A stretch of DNA of 8,268 bases, taken from contig JAICTB010000093.1 of NCBI GenBank assembly GCA_025936595.1, positions 1 to 8,268 on the forward strand, in the 5' to 3' direction. Below, in pieces: positions 6,925 to 8,268 of the stretch (the stretch's first letter is position 1; each line of letters starts with the position of its first letter). The notes beneath the pieces were generated by a model. The model saw nothing but the letters and a program-made list of their open reading frames with translations. It did not search any database and was not told where the DNA came from. Source of the DNA: Thermoleophilia bacterium (lineage in GTDB: Bacteria > Actinomycetota > Thermoleophilia > Gaiellales > Gaiellaceae). The translations under genes were made by a program, and so were the position numbers.

Positions 6925-7801
6925 CGGGCGAGCGCGACAGCGCGCTCGCGAGCGCGGCGATGTGCGCGGGGGTCGAGCCGCAGCAGCCGCCGACGATCCG
7001 CGCTCCGTTCGCCGCGTAGGCCGCGAGATGTGCTGCATGCGTCGCCGGGTCCGCGTCGTAGACCACTGTGTCGCCGACGATCCGGGGGACGCCGGCGTTC
7101 GGCTTGACCCACAGCGGCAGGTCGCCGGCGACGGCGAGCAGCTCGTCGACGATCACGTCGGTGTCCGCGAGCGACTTGCCGCAGTTCGCTCCGACGGCGG
7201 CAATACCGAGCGGCGCGAAAGCGGCCACCACCTCGGCGGGGCGCAGGCCCATCATCGTCCGGGTTCCCTGGTCGAAGCTGTAGGAGACGACGAGCGGCAA
7301 GTCGCTTGCGCCTCGGATCCCTTCCACAGCCCAGAGCCCTTCGTCGAGCGAGAAGAACGTCTCCAGCACGAGCAGGTCGACGCCGCCTGTGGCGAGCGCC
7401 TCCGCCTGCTCGGCGAACGTCGAGACCGCAAGCCTGCGCGTCAGCGGGCCGAGCGGGTCGCTCAGGTGGCCGGTCGGGCCGATCGAGCCGGCGACGAGCA
7501 CGTCCTCGCCGACCGCGGCGCGGGCGAGCTCCGCGGCACTGCGGTTCAGCTCGGCCGCGCGTCCGGCGAGCGGCCCGTCCGCGAGGCGCAACGAGCTCGC
7601 CCCGAACGTGCAGGTCAGGACGAGGTCGGAGCCTGCCTCGACGAAGCTCCGGTGCAGCGCCGTCACGTTCCCCGGTTCGTCGAGCACCCACTCCTCGGGC
7701 GCGACACCGGGTGCGATTCCCATGTCCTGGTAGTTCGTGCCGGTCGCGCCGTCGGCAATGAGGACGGGGCGCTCCTCGAGCAGCTGGGCGAACGACGGCA
7801 T
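6908..7801 (-). CDS. Homocysteine S-methyltransferase family protein
   Basis: A 297-residue cytosolic enzyme of the zinc-dependent homocysteine S-methyltransferase family (MmuM, BHMT and MetH N-terminal module). It transfers a methyl group to homocysteine to form methionine. Family motifs are DGATGTNYQDMG (17-28) near the N terminus, GSDLVLTCTFGAS (57-69), and GSIGPTG (105-111). The three zinc-binding cysteines are Cys207 in GANCGKS, plus Cys273 and Cys274 in GGCCGS. Length matches stand-alone family members, so it is not a MetH fragment. The methyl donor (S-methylmethionine, betaine or another methylated compound) cannot be decided from sequence. Start 7801 places the DGATGT motif at the usual distance; no Shine-Dalgarno is seen, and a TACCCT hexamer at 7808-7813 could give a leaderless transcript. 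Its 3' end overlaps the regulator gene tail-to-tail by 17 bp. The start codon lies inside a 13-bp inverted repeat. Confidence 0.93.
   Translation of the reverse strand: MPSFAQLLEERPVLIADGATGTNYQDMGIAPGVAPEEWVLDEPGNVTALHRSFVEAGSDLVLTCTFGASSLRLADGPLAGRAAELNRSAAELARAAVGEDVLVAGSIGPTGHLSDPLGPLTRRLAVSTFAEQAEALATGGVDLLVLETFFSLDEGLWAVEGIRGASDLPLVVSYSFDQGTRTMMGLRPAEVVAAFAPLGIAAVGANCGKSLADTDVIVDELLAVAGDLPLWVKPNAGVPRIVGDTVVYDADPATHAAHLAAYAANGARIVGGCCGSTPAHIAALASALSRSPVNRPG
6928..6949 (+). terminator. Hairpin just past the LuxR regulator stop codon, candidate terminator
   Basis: GCGAGCGCG (6928-6936) pairs perfectly with CGCGCTCGC (6941-6949) around the loop ACAG. The stem begins 4 nt after the regulator stop codon (6922-6924), which is where an intrinsic terminator belongs. 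No T-tract follows. It is also inside the coding end of the opposite methyltransferase gene (Ala/Leu/Ser/Arg codons), so the repeat may partly reflect codon composition. Confidence 0.5.
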
Positions 7802-7839
7802 CGCGGCAGGGTACGCACGGCACCTGCTGCCGCGATGCC
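7797..7839 (-). promoter_or_regulatory. Perfect 13-bp inverted repeat covering the methyltransferase start codon (terminator or translational hairpin)
   Basis: GGCATCGCGGCAG (7797-7809) is the exact reverse complement of CTGCCGCGATGCC (7827-7839), separated by 17 nt. In minus-strand RNA it forms a stable GC-rich stem-loop starting 8 nt after the stop codon of the CHRD-domain gene. Its distal arm contains the ATG (7801-7799) of the methyltransferase gene. It may terminate the upstream transcript, hide the downstream start codon in a readthrough mRNA, or act as a DNA operator. No U-tract follows. A perfect 13-bp match is well beyond what is expected by chance in 46 bp of spacer. Confidence 0.65.
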
Positions 7840-7847
7840 CGAGTGCT

Positions 7848-8268
7848 TCAGCTCACCTTGATCTGGCCGCGGATCTCACCGGCCGGGTTCTTCTTCGTAT
7901 GCACGTTCGCGTAGGTCTTTCCGGCGACGAGCGCCTTCACGACGCTCTTCGTGAGCTTCGCCGTCCCTTTCTGGCCGTTGTGGCACGGCGCGCAGAGCGG
8001 GACGATCACGTTTCCGGCGACGCCCTTCTTGCCCAGGTGGATGTGTGCCTGGAGCGCCGGGCCGGTGAGCCCGGAGAACGAGAGCCTCCACTTGAGTGTC
8101 GCGCCGCTCTTCGTCGTCACGTAGGTACCGGTGAACGAGCCCTTGGCGTGCGCAGCACCCTTGGGCTTCGGCACCGCTGCGCTCGTGGACATCGTTGCGG
8201 CGATCTTGTGCGTCGTCCTTGCCGACCCCGCGGCGAGCGCGACGACGGCGAGCGAGGCGACGGCGCCG
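7848..8268 (-). CDS. Secreted CHRD-domain protein, 5' end beyond window
   Basis: A partial gene whose N-terminal start lies past the right edge. The frame is open to 8268 and there encodes a hydrophobic, Ala/Val/Leu-rich run (GAVASLAVVALAAGSA) that looks like the core of an export signal. The mature part fits the CHRD domain: AKGSFTGTY, LKWRLSFSGLTGPALQAHIH with the paired histidines, GNVIVPLC, and the closing NPAGEIRGQI. This domain occurs in animal chordin and in many bacterial secreted proteins; its biochemical role is not established. A CAPCH sequence (7980-7994) gives two cysteines and a His, probably a disulfide. The Met at 8192 is internal, since the domain begins before it. The stop is 46 bp from the methyltransferase start, so co-transcription is possible unless the intervening hairpin terminates. 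Confidence 0.85.
   Translation of the reverse strand, partial: GAVASLAVVALAAGSARTTHKIAATMSTSAAVPKPKGAAHAKGSFTGTYVTTKSGATLKWRLSFSGLTGPALQAHIHLGKKGVAGNVIVPLCAPCHNGQKGTAKLTKSVVKALVAGKTYANVHTKKNPAGEIRGQIKVS

Noticed and set aside
7848..8192. CHRD protein as a complete 114-residue gene starting at Met 8192
   Set aside because: The frame continues upstream with a signal-peptide-like hydrophobic run and the first domain strand (KIAATMS), so that Met is internal and the gene is cut by the window edge.

Overview
The window looks like ordinary chromosomal DNA from a high-GC actinobacterium (by eye roughly 70% G+C, with strong G/C bias at third codon positions). The gene styles suggest the Thermoleophilia (Gaiellales/Solirubrobacterales): a large ATP-binding LuxR regulator, a secreted collagen-like protein with a KKGERPLSWN-type leader domain, a CHRD-domain protein, and a tRNA gene without an encoded CCA. 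The lineage is inferred from gene style, not from a marker gene.

Layout, left to right. (1) A minus-strand gene (22-1362) encodes a lipoprotein substrate-binding component of an ABC transporter of the branched-chain amino acid type; no permease or ATPase gene is in view. (2) Divergent from it is a tRNA-Leu(CAA) gene (1457-1540, plus), followed by a strong hairpin (1542-1583). (3) A minus-strand pair follows: an O-antigen ligase/polymerase-family membrane protein (2284-4056), then 29 nt downstream a secreted collagen-like protein (1598-2254). The two look co-transcribed, and the shared hairpin at 1542-1583 could end both this unit and the tRNA transcript. (4) Across a 114-bp divergent intergenic region with a small dyad lies a plus-strand LuxR-type LAL regulator of 917 residues (4171-6924). 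(5) It overlaps tail-to-tail by 17 bp with a minus-strand homocysteine S-methyltransferase (6908-7801). A 9-bp stem just past the regulator stop lies inside the methyltransferase coding sequence. (6) Upstream of the methyltransferase is a minus-strand CHRD-domain protein (7848 to beyond the right edge). A perfect 13-bp inverted repeat sits between these two genes and covers the methyltransferase start codon.

How the genes may work together. Most look like independent housekeeping or envelope functions: nutrient uptake, surface polymer assembly, secreted proteins and methionine metabolism. The most suggestive pair is the ligase-family enzyme with the collagen-like protein. Members of this enzyme superfamily transfer glycans to lipid A cores or to proteins, and the neighbour carries a Thr-containing Gly-Ala-Thr repeat of a kind that can be O-glycosylated in bacterial collagens. 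The divergent LuxR regulator could control that pair. Both ideas are inference. I see no CRISPR array, insertion sequence, prophage, toxin-antitoxin pair or recognisable defence system. Apart from the tRNA, both strands are almost fully explained by six protein genes. The longest gap without a gene is about 114 bp.
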